Positions 23,478 through 31,099 of a DNA stretch of 64,000 nucleotides are shown piece after piece. A program made the position numbers and the translations under genes. The notes below the pieces were generated by a model. It made no database searches. It saw nothing but the letters and a program-made list of their open reading frames with translations, and was not told where the DNA came from. The stretch is from Kitasatospora sp. NBC_01287 (GTDB taxonomy: Bacteria > Actinomycetota > Actinomycetes > Streptomycetales > Streptomycetaceae): assembly GCF_026340565.1 (NCBI RefSeq), contig NZ_JAPEPB010000001.1:4812501-4876500 (forward strand). Direction: 5' to 3'. Position 1 is the stretch's first letter; each line of letters starts with the position of its first letter.

Positions 23478-24509
23478 ATGGTCCGCTATCTGCGTCCGGC
23501 GGCGCTCTCGGCCGCCGCCCTGGTTCTGCTGCTGGCCACCGACGGGAGCGCGGTGCGGGGACTGCCGCTCGCGTACGCGGAGACGGCCAACCGGACACTT
23601 GCGGCCCGGCACGCGGTGCCCGTGGCCGTCTCCGTGGCCGCGCCGCCCGGTGCCGCCTCACCTGATCCGGCAGCACCGGCAGCACCGGGAGCACCGGCTG
23701 ATCCCGCCGCGCCCGCCGCGCCTGCTGCCCCCGCCGCGCCACCCGCGCCCCCCACGGTGCTGCCCGACCCCGGGGCGGCCGCGCTGGCCGCCGGTCCGCG
23801 CACCGTCTTCGCCGGCGGCGCCTTCGACGCCTGCAGCGCCCCGCCCCTGGAGGCCATGCGCGCCTGGCGCGGGACCTCCCCGTACGGTGCGGTCGGCATC
23901 TACATCAGCGGCCGCCAACGCGCCTGCGGCCAGAGCCGGTTGACCGCGGACTGGGTGCGCCAGGTCCGGGCGCTCGGCTGGCGGCTGATCCCCACCCACG
24001 TCGGGTTGCAGGCGCCGTGCAGCAAGGCGTCCAACAAGCCGCAGCGGATCGACCCGGCGCACGCCGTGGAGCAGGGGCGCCAGGAGGCGGCCGAGGCGGT
24101 GCTGGGCGCCGAGCGGCTGGGCATCGGCGTGGGCAGTCCGGTCTACCTGGACATGGAGGCCTACCAGCCCGGGGATGCCGACTGCGCCCGGGCGGTGATC
24201 GACTTCACCCTCGGCTGGACCCAGGGCCTGCACGGCGCGGGCTACTTTTCGGGTTTCTACTCCAGCCTCGAATCCGGGGTCGGCGATCTGGCCGCCGCGG
24301 CCCGGGCCGGCGCCGCCCCGCTGCCGGACTCCGTCTGGTACGCCCGCTGGGACGGCCGGGCCGCCCTGGACGGCGGCGGCGTGCTGGCCGACGACCAGTG
24401 GAGCGGCCACCGTCGGGCCCACCAGCTGGTCGGCAACGTGGCGGAGTCCTATGGAGGTGTCCAACTGGTCATCGATCGAGACCAGTTGGACACACTCGTG
24501 GCCCGCTGA
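23478..24509 (+). CDS. Secreted DUF1906 (Rv2525c-like) glycoside-hydrolase-like protein
   Basis: A 343-residue secreted protein. A signal-like helix (LRPAALSAAALVLLLATDG) is followed by an Ala/Pro linker to about residue 105, then a TIM-barrel-like DUF1906 domain. The latter shows AFDACSAPPLEAMRAW at its start and IGVYISG-like GAVGIYISGRQ. GVGSPVYLDMEAYQPGD marks the acidic strand end typical of these glycoside-hydrolase-like proteins, and GAGYFSGFYSSLES follows. The mycobacterial relative Rv2525c affects the cell envelope; no enzymatic activity is firmly established. The start is ATG 23478, after GGATCGAGGG. The last codons contain a 13-base inverted repeat, and the gene ends four bases from a convergent gene. 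Confidence 0.8.
   Translation: MVRYLRPAALSAAALVLLLATDGSAVRGLPLAYAETANRTLAARHAVPVAVSVAAPPGAASPDPAAPAAPGAPADPAAPAAPAAPAAPPAPPTVLPDPGAAALAAGPRTVFAGGAFDACSAPPLEAMRAWRGTSPYGAVGIYISGRQRACGQSRLTADWVRQVRALGWRLIPTHVGLQAPCSKASNKPQRIDPAHAVEQGRQEAAEAVLGAERLGIGVGSPVYLDMEAYQPGDADCARAVIDFTLGWTQGLHGAGYFSGFYSSLESGVGDLAAAARAGAAPLPDSVWYARWDGRAALDGGGVLADDQWSGHRRAHQLVGNVAESYGGVQLVIDRDQLDTLVAR
24459..24493 (-). terminator. Perfect inverted repeat inside the end of the DUF1906 gene
   Basis: TGTCCAACTGGTC (24459-24471) and GACCAGTTGGACA (24481-24493) pair without mismatch around a nine-base loop. On the minus strand this hairpin lies 20 bases after the stop of the SnoaL-like gene, so it probably terminates that transcript although it also codes VQLVIDRDQLDT of the convergent gene. 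Confidence 0.6.
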
Positions 24510-24513
24510 GGCG

Positions 24514-24927
24514 TCACGCCTCGGGGAAGAGCACCTTCGCCACGTGCTGCGTGTCGGTGTACTCGCGCACCGAGGCGATCCGGCCGTCGCGCACCGTGAA
24601 GACGCCCAGGCACAGGTTGTCGTAGATCGCGCCGGCCTTGGCGACACCCTCCGAGCGCCACTCGGCGACCACCTGGGCGCCGTCGGCGATGACGTTGGTC
24701 AGCGTCACCTTGGGGGTCCCGCCCGGGGCGAAGAGCACGCCGCCGCTGCCCAGGAAGTCGTTGATGATCGCGTCGCGGCCGCTCCAGACCCGGGTCAGCG
24801 GGACGTCGCCCGGGTAGGTCCAGGTGGCGTCCTCGGCGAAGCTGTCCGTGATGACCGCCAGGTCGCCCTCGGCGACGGCGTTGACGTAGCGGACCACGAC
24901 GTCCTTGGGGGTGAGCTCGTTCGACAT
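24514..24927 (-). CDS. SnoaL-like / NTF2-fold protein
   Basis: A 137-residue single-domain protein of the cystatin-like NTF2 fold. The pattern VVRYVNAVAEGDLAVITDSF, then AEDATWTYPGD and WSGRDAIINDFLG, then the closing VFTVRDGRIASVREYTDTQH is classic for the SnoaL/ketosteroid-isomerase-like group. Members are cyclases, isomerases or non-catalytic small-molecule binders. The ligand here is not predictable. The ATG at 24927 follows GAGAGG. A separate promoter is visible upstream (24968-24996). It lies downstream of, and in the same direction as, the quinone-reductase-like gene, so both may belong to one stress or detoxification response. Confidence 0.85.
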   Translation of the reverse strand: MSNELTPKDVVVRYVNAVAEGDLAVITDSFAEDATWTYPGDVPLTRVWSGRDAIINDFLGSGGVLFAPGGTPKVTLTNVIADGAQVVAEWRSEGVAKAGAIYDNLCLGVFTVRDGRIASVREYTDTQHVAKVLFPEA

Positions 24928-24966
24928 GGTGAAGCCTCTCTCAGCAGTGGTTGTTCGGGCAAGGAT

Positions 24967-25000
24967 GATTGAACAGAAGACAGATTTGATGGTCAATCAA
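24967..25000 (-). promoter_or_regulatory. Promoter and palindromic operator of the SnoaL-like gene
   Basis: On the minus strand, TTGACC (24991-24996) and TTCAAT (24968-24973) are 17 bases apart, a good sigma70-type promoter in an AT-rich island unlike its surroundings. Overlapping it are GATTGA/TCAATC arms (24967-24972, 24993-24998) and TTGAT/ATCAA arms (24986-24990, 24996-25000), candidate repressor sites. Confidence 0.5.
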
Positions 25001-25014
25001 CTATTGGCATCGAC

Positions 25015-25956
25015 TCAGCTGACGGTCAGCACGGCGTTGCCCCGGATCCGGCGCTCGCGCAGCTCGTCCAGCACCTCGGCGGTCCGCGTCCAGTCGCGGA
25101 CGGTGCCGAGCTCCGGGTGCAGCTGCCCGTCCGCGGTCAGCCGCACCAGGGTGGCCAGGTCGGGCCCGTCCGGTCCGTCCACGTCGGCGTAGCTGAACTG
25201 CTGGATCGTCGCGCTGACCGGCCCGTTGAGGATGCTGAAGAAGTCCAGCGTCACCGGCTGACGGCTGGCCTGCCCGAACCAGAGCAGCAGCCCGCGCGGC
25301 GCCAGCCGGTCGAGCGCGAGCGGCAGGTTCGCGCCGCCGGTGGACTCCAGCACCAGGTCGAACGGCCCCTCGGCCGCCGCGACCGTCGGCACTACCTGGT
25401 CGGCACCCAGTTCGAGCAGCCGCGCCCCGCGCTCCGCCGAGGCGCTGACGGCGGTCAGCCGTGCCCCGGCCGCGGCGGCCAGCTCGGTGACGTAGTGACC
25501 GACCCCGCCGGAGGCCCCGGTGAGCAGGATCCGTCGCCCCGCGAGGTGGCCGGTGTGCCGGGCGGCGGCGCGCAGCAGGCGCAGCGCGGTCAGGCCGGCC
25601 AGCGGCAGCGCGGCGGCGGTGGCGGCCGTCAGGTGGTCGGGGATCGGGGCCAGCGCGGTGGTCGGCACCGCGACGTACTCGGCCCAGCCCAGCGCCGGCG
25701 GGTGGGCCACCACCCGGCAGCCGACCGCCGGCCCCGAGCCGTCCGGCGCCGCCTGCACCACCAGTCCGGCCACGTCCTTGCCGGGGCGCCAGCCGACCGG
25801 CGGGCGCTCCAGCACGAAGGTCTCACCGCGGTTCACCGAGTACGCCTCGACCTTGATCAGGGCCTGGTCGGACTGCTGCACCGGTTCCGCGACCTCGGCC
25901 AGTCGGACCGCGGGACCGGTCGTCCGGGGGCTGTCGGTGGGGATGAACGCCTTCAT
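25015..25956 (-). CDS. Zinc-type alcohol dehydrogenase-like NADP-dependent oxidoreductase (quinone reductase group)
   Basis: A 313-residue medium-chain dehydrogenase/reductase. The N-terminal GroES-like half has VEAYSVNRGETFVLERPP and PGKDVAGLVVQ. The Rossmann half has ILLTGASGGVGHYVTELAAAAGA, where an NADPH-binding GxSGGVG motif replaces the usual AxxGVG. No zinc-binding Cys clusters are visible, so it belongs with zeta-crystallin-like quinone/enone reductases. The start ATG 25956 follows AAGGAGC. It is divergent from a LysR regulator with a perfect palindrome between them, so LysR control in response to an electrophile or quinone is likely. The SnoaL-like gene lies downstream. Confidence 0.88.
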   Translation of the reverse strand: MKAFIPTDSPRTTGPAVRLAEVAEPVQQSDQALIKVEAYSVNRGETFVLERPPVGWRPGKDVAGLVVQAAPDGSGPAVGCRVVAHPPALGWAEYVAVPTTALAPIPDHLTAATAAALPLAGLTALRLLRAAARHTGHLAGRRILLTGASGGVGHYVTELAAAAGARLTAVSASAERGARLLELGADQVVPTVAAAEGPFDLVLESTGGANLPLALDRLAPRGLLLWFGQASRQPVTLDFFSILNGPVSATIQQFSYADVDGPDGPDLATLVRLTADGQLHPELGTVRDWTRTAEVLDELRERRIRGNAVLTVS

Positions 25957-26041
25957 CTGCTCTGCTCCTTCGGGCTCTTCGCTGCGGTGCCCTCAGCTAA
26001 CCGCCGGGCCCACCGGGGCGGCCAACAACCGCCCCGGTGCT

Positions 26042-26062
26042 CCGACAACCGGCGGTTGTCGG
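26042..26062. promoter_or_regulatory. Perfect palindrome, probable LysR operator
   Basis: CCGACAACC-GGC-GGTTGTCGG is a perfect inverted repeat of nine-base arms ending five bases before the ATG of the LysR gene. A related half-site, CCAACAACCGCC, lies about 20 bases further toward the dehydrogenase gene. The position allows autorepression of the regulator and control of the divergent gene. Confidence 0.7.
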
Positions 26063-26067
26063 CGAAG

Positions 26068-27045
26068 ATGGCGGGCGTGGACCTCGACCTCGCCCAGGTG
26101 CGCGCCTTCCTCGCGGTCACCGAGCACCGCCACTTCCGGCACGCCGCCGAGGAGTTGTCGATCACGCAGCAGGCGCTCTCCAAGCGGGTCGCGCGGCTGG
26201 AGGAGGCGCTGGGCGAGCGGCTGCTGGAGCGCGACGGGCGCGGCGTGACGCTGACCGCGGCCGGCGAGCGCCTCCTCGCCCCGGCCCGGGCGCTGCTGGC
26301 GGCCGGCGCGGTGGCGGTGGAGGCCGTCCGCGGGACGGTGCGGCCGCTGCGGCTGGACGTCTGGGGGCACTTGTTCGCGCCGCTGCGGACGGTGGGTCAG
26401 GTGGTGCACGCGGAGCTGCCGTTGAGGGTCGAGATCGGGCACGGGCGCGACCTGCCGGCCGTGGTCGGCGCGCTGCTGCGAGAGGAGGTCGACGCGGGGT
26501 TCGGCCGCTACCACGCGCTGGGGGACCGGCGGGACGAGGCGCTGGCGCACCGCCTGGTCCGGCTCGAACCGGTGGACGCGGTGCTCGGTCCGGGCCACCG
26601 GCTGGCGGCGGCCGAGGCGCTGCGGCCCACCGAGCTGCGTGGCGGGCGACTGCTGCTGCCGGCCGCGCTGGAGCGGCTGGACTTCCTGCAGCGCCTCGCC
26701 GAGCGGTTCGAGTGGGGCGAGGCGGTGGTGCCGGAGGCCAACCTCGGGGCCGAGCACTTCCTGACCCAGCTGCGCGAGGAGCCGGACGCGTTCACCGTGC
26801 TCCCGGCCGACCTGCCGCTGCCCGAGGGTGCGGCGGCCGCGGGTCTGCGCTCGGTGCCGCTGGTCGAGCCGACCCCGCTCTACGCCTGGTCGCTGGTCTG
26901 GCCCCGCCGCACCGGCCACCCGGGCGTCCCCGCCCTGCTGCGCGGCTTCGCCGAGGCCGGTCGGCGCAACCGCTGGCTGGAGTACCACCCGGAGCGTGAC
27001 TGGCTCCCCGAGTCCGAGCGCGCGGAGCTGAGCGGGCGGAGCTGA
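26068..27045 (+). CDS. LysR-family transcriptional regulator
   Basis: A 325-residue regulator. The winged helix is at residues 4-63: DLDLAQVRAFLAVTEHRHFR, then HAAEELSITQQALSKRVARLEE, and the wing LERDGRGVTLTAAGERLL. The effector-binding half (about 90-300) is shorter and more divergent, with LRLDVWGHLF as the first strand. It is divergent from the quinone-reductase-like gene across a perfect palindrome. The start is ATG 26068; a GTG nine bases later is the alternative. The last codons lie in a 14-base tandem repeat (27023-27064), so the C-terminus ELSGRS depends on repeat number. The effector is unknown. Confidence 0.9.
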   Translation: MAGVDLDLAQVRAFLAVTEHRHFRHAAEELSITQQALSKRVARLEEALGERLLERDGRGVTLTAAGERLLAPARALLAAGAVAVEAVRGTVRPLRLDVWGHLFAPLRTVGQVVHAELPLRVEIGHGRDLPAVVGALLREEVDAGFGRYHALGDRRDEALAHRLVRLEPVDAVLGPGHRLAAAEALRPTELRGGRLLLPAALERLDFLQRLAERFEWGEAVVPEANLGAEHFLTQLREEPDAFTVLPADLPLPEGAAAAGLRSVPLVEPTPLYAWSLVWPRRTGHPGVPALLRGFAEAGRRNRWLEYHPERDWLPESERAELSGRS

Positions 27046-27064
27046 GCGGGCGGAGCTGAGCGCG
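27023..27064 (+). repeat. Three copies of a 14-base tandem repeat at the LysR stop codon
   Basis: CGGAGCTGAGCGGG is repeated at 27023 and 27037, with a slightly changed third copy at 27051. The period is not a multiple of three, and the stop codon of the LysR gene lies in the second copy. Confidence 0.85.
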
Positions 27065-27096
27065 CGAGGCCGGGAGTTCTGGTCCGGGGGCGGGCG

Positions 27097-27759
27097 CTAC
27101 GCCGTCGGCGCCCTCAACAGCGCGTCCAGGTACCGGCCCGCCTCCGCCCGAAGCTCGGCCGGCTCGGGGGTGCGGGCCTGCCCGGCGCCGGCCACCGCGT
27201 GGAACAGCACGCCCTCGCACCAGCGGACCAGGCTCAGCGCGTGGCGGTGCGGGTCGGGCGAGCCGGCGAAGGCCAGCAACTGGGCGAGTTGGGTGGTGAA
27301 GCGCGCACCCAGGCGGTCGTAGGTGGCGCGCAGCTCCGGGCGGCGGGTGGCCTCCAGCGCGAGCTCGAAGCGGGCCAGGGTGAGGGGCCGGCCCACGGTG
27401 AGCGCCTGGTGCACGCCGAGGGCGAGCAGTTCGGCCAGCAGCTCCCGGGGCGAGGAGCCGCCGACCCTCCCGTCCGCCGTCCCGGGCCCGTCCACCGTCC
27501 CGGGCCCGGCCACCGCCCCGGATCCGGCCGTGCTCTCGGCCGTCAGCAGTGTGGCCGCCTCCAGTTCGGCGATTCGGTCCAGCGCGGTCGCGAGGAGCGC
27601 GGCCCGGGTGCGGGCGTGGTTGGAGGTGGTGCCGGGCGGCAGGTCGGCGGTCTCGTCGACGGCCCGGTGGGTCAGGCCGCGCAGGCCCCGCTCGGCGATC
27701 AGGGCGATGGCGGTGTCGGCGATCAGGGCGGCGCGCGGCGAACTCATGCCACCGATCAT
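27097..27759 (-). CDS. TetR-family transcriptional regulator
   Basis: A 220-residue repressor. The DNA-binding domain is PRAALIADTAIALIAERGLR followed by GLTHRAVDETADLPPGTTSNH, a helix-turn-helix with the TTSNHARTR pattern found in actinobacterial TetR proteins. The C-terminal ligand-binding domain is helical (LLALGVHQALTVGRPLTLAR). A Gly/Pro-rich loop (GAVAGPGTVDGPGTADG) built from short imperfect repeats interrupts it. The start is ATG 27759 (GGAGG four bases upstream); ATG 27747 is an alternative. It is divergent from the FAD monooxygenase across a 38-base palindrome, which it probably binds to repress both genes until a substrate-like ligand appears. Confidence 0.88.
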   Translation of the reverse strand: MIGGMSSPRAALIADTAIALIAERGLRGLTHRAVDETADLPPGTTSNHARTRAALLATALDRIAELEAATLLTAESTAGSGAVAGPGTVDGPGTADGRVGGSSPRELLAELLALGVHQALTVGRPLTLARFELALEATRRPELRATYDRLGARFTTQLAQLLAFAGSPDPHRHALSLVRWCEGVLFHAVAGAGQARTPEPAELRAEAGRYLDALLRAPTA

Positions 27760-27776
27760 CCCGCCTCCACTGGCCC

Positions 27777-27814
27777 TACTACGGATGTAGTGACTTGTCA
27801 CTATGGACGTAGTA
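27777..27814. promoter_or_regulatory. 38-base palindromic operator between TetR and monooxygenase genes
   Basis: TACTACGGATGTAGTGAC (27777-27794), a TT spacer, and GTCACTATGGACGTAGTA (27797-27814) are inverted repeats with 14 of 18 positions paired per arm. It ends ten bases before the monooxygenase ATG and includes the likely promoters. Inner GTAGTGAC/GTCACTA arms form the core. Confidence 0.8.
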
Positions 27815-27824
27815 CGGTGCTGTC

Positions 27825-29183
27825 ATGAAGCAGCCTGAGAAGCACGCCACCGTCATCGGCGCCGGAATCGGCGGCCTCACCGCCGCGCTGGCCCTGCACC
27901 GGCGCGGTTGGCGGGTCACCGTGCACGAGCGGGCCGGCTCGCTCGACCCGATCGGCTCCGGCCTGAGCATCGCGCCCAACGCGCTGCGCGCCCTGGACCT
28001 GCTCGGGGTCGGCGACGCGATCCGGGCCCGCGCGGCCGCCCAGGGCGAGGCGGCGCTGCGGCGCCCGTCCGGGCGGCGGCTGGCCCGCACCAGCACCGAG
28101 GGCTTCGCCCGTGCCTACGGCGACCCGATCGTCGTGCTGCACCGCGCGGACGTGGTGGCCGCGTTGGCGGACCGCCTCCCGCCGGGCGTGATCCGCACCG
28201 GCAGCGAGGCCCGGCTGACGGACCCCGGCGACCCGGCGGACCCGGACCGCCCCGCCCTCCTGCGGCTCACGCCGGTCGGCGGGCCGCCGCCCGGCACCGG
28301 CGATCACCGCCCCACCCGCGAGCCCCGCCCCACCCGCGACCCCCGCCCCACCGGCGAGGGCGAGCAGCGGGCCGACCTCGTGGTGGCCGCCGACGGCCTG
28401 CGCTCACCCAGCCGCGCGCTGCTCTTCCCCGATCACCCCGGCCCCCGCTACGCCGGCTGCACCACCTGGCGCACCGTGGTGTCCCGCCCGGCGGGCCTGT
28501 CGATCCCGATCGGCGAGACGTGGGGCCGTGGCGCGCTGGTCGGCGCCGTCCCGCTCGCCGAGGACCGGGTCTACCTGTACGCCGCCGCCTGGACCCCGCC
28601 CGGAGGCCGGGCCGCCGACGGTGACGAGCGCGCGGAGCTGCTGCGCCGCTTCGGCGGCTGGTTCGCCCCGCTGCCCGCCCTGCTGTCCGCCGCCGACCCG
28701 GCCCGGGTGCTGCGCCACGACGTCTGGGAACTGGTCGACCCGCTGCCCGCCTTCCACCTCGGCCGCACCGCGCTGCTCGGCGACGCGGCCCACGCGATGA
28801 CGCCGTTCCAGGGTCAGGGTGCCTGCCAGGCGATCGAGGACGCCGTGGTGCTGGCGCAGCATGCCGGCGCCGACCACGCCGACCACGCCGACCACGCCGA
28901 CCACGCCGACCACGCCGACGGCGACGCCGGCCTGGCCGCCTACTCAGCCGCCCGGCTGCCCCGCACCACCCAGGTCGCCGCCCGCTCCCGCCAGGTGTCC
29001 CGGCTGGTCGCGCTGCGCGCCCCGCTCGCCGTCGCCGCCCGCGACACCGTGCTCGCGCTGGCCGGCCGACTGCCCGAGCGCGCCGTGGTCCGGGGCGCCG
29101 CGCCGATGCTCGACTGGCACCCGCCGACCTCCGCCGTGCCGAGCCTGGCGGGGGCGCGGCCCGTGCCGACCACCGGTCGTTGA
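27825..29183 (+). CDS. FAD-dependent aromatic monooxygenase (class A, salicylate-hydroxylase-like)
   Basis: A 452-residue flavoprotein monooxygenase that would hydroxylate an aromatic or polyketide substrate with NAD(P)H and O2. All three family motifs are seen: GAGIGGLTAALALHRRGW (FAD dinucleotide fold), DLVVAADGLRSPSRALLFP (DG motif) and ALLGDAAHAMTPFQGQGACQ (GD motif), followed by AIEDAVVLA. Two low-complexity insertions are unusual. One is PTREPRPTRDPRPTGE (about 164-179, an 18-base repeat). The other is a run of DHA triplets encoded by a nine-base GACCACGCC repeat at 28870-28915, straight after the GD motif. It is controlled by the divergent TetR gene and followed by an acyl-CoA synthetase. 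Confidence 0.9.
   Translation: MKQPEKHATVIGAGIGGLTAALALHRRGWRVTVHERAGSLDPIGSGLSIAPNALRALDLLGVGDAIRARAAAQGEAALRRPSGRRLARTSTEGFARAYGDPIVVLHRADVVAALADRLPPGVIRTGSEARLTDPGDPADPDRPALLRLTPVGGPPPGTGDHRPTREPRPTRDPRPTGEGEQRADLVVAADGLRSPSRALLFPDHPGPRYAGCTTWRTVVSRPAGLSIPIGETWGRGALVGAVPLAEDRVYLYAAAWTPPGGRAADGDERAELLRRFGGWFAPLPALLSAADPARVLRHDVWELVDPLPAFHLGRTALLGDAAHAMTPFQGQGACQAIEDAVVLAQHAGADHADHADHADHADHADGDAGLAAYSAARLPRTTQVAARSRQVSRLVALRAPLAVAARDTVLALAGRLPERAVVRGAAPMLDWHPPTSAVPSLAGARPVPTTGR
28870..28915 (+). repeat. Nine-base in-frame tandem repeat in the monooxygenase gene
   Basis: GACCACGCC is repeated five times in tandem and codes for (Asp-His-Ala)n. Copy-number change would keep the frame and only lengthen or shorten a surface loop. 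Confidence 0.85.
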
Positions 29184-29330
29184 GCTGATCGTCTCAATCG
29201 GGGGTGACCTACTGACATCCGTTCGTCCGGCGGGCCAGAATCGGCAGCGGACCATCCGGCTACTTGCCGGTAGCAACCCGCAGCGAGCAGGGTGGACCGC
29301 AGGCAGGCAGCCCGGTCAAGGAGGACCCGC

Positions 29331-31007
29331 GTGTTCAGCACCATGCAGGACGTACCGCTCACCGTCGCCCGGATCCTGGGGCACGGTGCGACCATCCACG
29401 GCCGGGCGACCGTGACCACCTGGACCGAGCAGGGCCCCGAGGTGCGCACCTTCGCCGAGGTCGGCGCCCGCGCCGCCCAGCTCGCCCACGCGCTCCGCGA
29501 CGAGCTGGGCGCCACGCCCGACACCGTGATCGGGACCCTGATGTGGAACAACGCCGACCACTTGGAGGCGTACCTCGCGGTGCCCTCGATGGGCTCGGTG
29601 CTGCACACCCTCAACCTGCGGCTGCCTGCCGCGCAGTTGGCGTTCATCATCGACCACGCGGCCGACCACGCGATCATCGTCAGCGGCAGCGTGCTCCCGC
29701 TGCTCGCCGGGGTGCTGCCCCACCTCGCGCCGACCCTCCAGCACATCGTGGTCAGCGGGCAGGGCGACCGGACGCTGCTGGCAGGGTTCGCGGGCACCGT
29801 GCACGACTACGACGAGCTGATCGCCGGTCGCCCCACCGACTACCCGTGGCAGGAGGAGCTGGACGAGCGCAGCCCGGCGATGATCTGCTACACCTCCGGC
29901 ACCACCGGCGACCCCAAGGGCGTGGTCTACAGCCACCGCTCGGTCTACCTGCACTGCCTGCAGGTCAATTCGGCCGCCACCTTCGGTCTCGCCCCGCAGG
30001 ACATCGCGCTGCCGGTGGTCCCGATGTTCCACGTCGGCGCCTGGGGCATCCCGCACGCCGCGTTCATGTCCGGGGCGAGCCTGCTGATGCCCGACCGCTT
30101 CCTGCAGCCGCAGCCGCTGGCCGCCATGATCGAACGGGTCCGGCCCACCGTCAGCGCGGCGGTGCCGACCATCTGGAACGGCCTGCTGGACGAGCTCGAC
30201 CACCCGACGGACCGTCAGGAACCCTATGACACCTCCTCGTTGCGTCAGGTGGTGATCGGCGGCTCGGCCTGCCCGCCGGCGCTGATGCGGGGCTTCGAGG
30301 AGCGCCACGGCATCCGGGTGGTGCACGCCTGGGGCATGACCGAGACCTCGCCGCTGGGCACCTTCGGCCTGCCCCCGGCCGGCCTGCCCGCCGACGAGGA
30401 GTGGGCCTACCGGGTCACCCAGGGCGTCTTCCCGGCCTCCGTGCAGGCCCGGCTGATCGGCCCCGGCGGCGAGCGGGTGCCGCACGACGGCGTGTCGGCC
30501 GGTGAGCTGGAGGTGCGCGGCCCGTGGATCGCCGGCGCCTACTACGGCGGGGCCGGCCGCGAACCGGAGCGCCCCGAGGACAAGTTCTCCGAGGACGGTT
30601 GGCTGCGCACCGGTGACGTGGGCACCATCACCGCCGACGGCTTCCTCACCCTCACCGACCGGGCCAAGGACGTGATCAAGTCCGGCGGTGAGTGGATCTC
30701 CTCGGTCGAGTTGGAGAACCACCTGATGGCCCACCCTGAGGTGGCCGAGGCGGCCGTGGTCGCGGTCCCCGACGAGAAGTGGGGCGAGCGGCCGCTGGCC
30801 ACCGTGGTGCTGCGGCCCGGCGCCACCGTCGACCTGCGCGGCCTGCGGGGCTTCCTGGCCGGGCGGATCGCCTCCTGGCAGCTGCCGGAGCGCTGGGTGC
30901 TGGTGCCCTCGGTGCCCAAGACCTCGGTCGGCAAGTTCGACAAGAAGGTGATCCGCGCCTCCTACGCCGCCGAGGAGCTGGACGTCACGGTGCTCGGCAA
31001 GGACTGA
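29331..31007 (+). CDS. Long-/medium-chain fatty-acyl-CoA synthetase (AMP-forming)
   Basis: A 558-residue ANL-superfamily ligase that activates a carboxylic acid with ATP and CoA. The P-loop-like A3 motif is MICYTSGTTGDPKGVVYSH. A5 is VVHAWGMTETSPLG, A7 is GWLRTGDVGTI, A8 is LTDRAKDVIKSGGEWISSVE and the A10 catalytic Lys is in PKTSVGKFDKK. The length and the HAWGMTETSP motif match FadD-type ligases used for fatty acids. The start is GTG 29331, six bases after AAGGAGG; a longer in-frame start at 29292 lacks a site. It follows the monooxygenase by 147 bases and may share a catabolic role, but it has its own leader. Confidence 0.92.
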   Translation: MFSTMQDVPLTVARILGHGATIHGRATVTTWTEQGPEVRTFAEVGARAAQLAHALRDELGATPDTVIGTLMWNNADHLEAYLAVPSMGSVLHTLNLRLPAAQLAFIIDHAADHAIIVSGSVLPLLAGVLPHLAPTLQHIVVSGQGDRTLLAGFAGTVHDYDELIAGRPTDYPWQEELDERSPAMICYTSGTTGDPKGVVYSHRSVYLHCLQVNSAATFGLAPQDIALPVVPMFHVGAWGIPHAAFMSGASLLMPDRFLQPQPLAAMIERVRPTVSAAVPTIWNGLLDELDHPTDRQEPYDTSSLRQVVIGGSACPPALMRGFEERHGIRVVHAWGMTETSPLGTFGLPPAGLPADEEWAYRVTQGVFPASVQARLIGPGGERVPHDGVSAGELEVRGPWIAGAYYGGAGREPERPEDKFSEDGWLRTGDVGTITADGFLTLTDRAKDVIKSGGEWISSVELENHLMAHPEVAEAAVVAVPDEKWGERPLATVVLRPGATVDLRGLRGFLAGRIASWQLPERWVLVPSVPKTSVGKFDKKVIRASYAAEELDVTVLGKD

Positions 31008-31099
31008 GGCGCCGCGCCGTGCCGGGGCCGCCACCGGGGCCGGCTCCGCGGCCACGGCCGGTCGGCGGATGCCCGCCGGCCGTGGCCGTCAACCGGCCG

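Noticed and set aside
28860-28920. DHA repeat considered as an assembly artefact
   Set aside because: The repeat is short (45 bases) and in frame with intact motifs on both sides, so an artefact is not needed to explain it, although raw reads would settle it.
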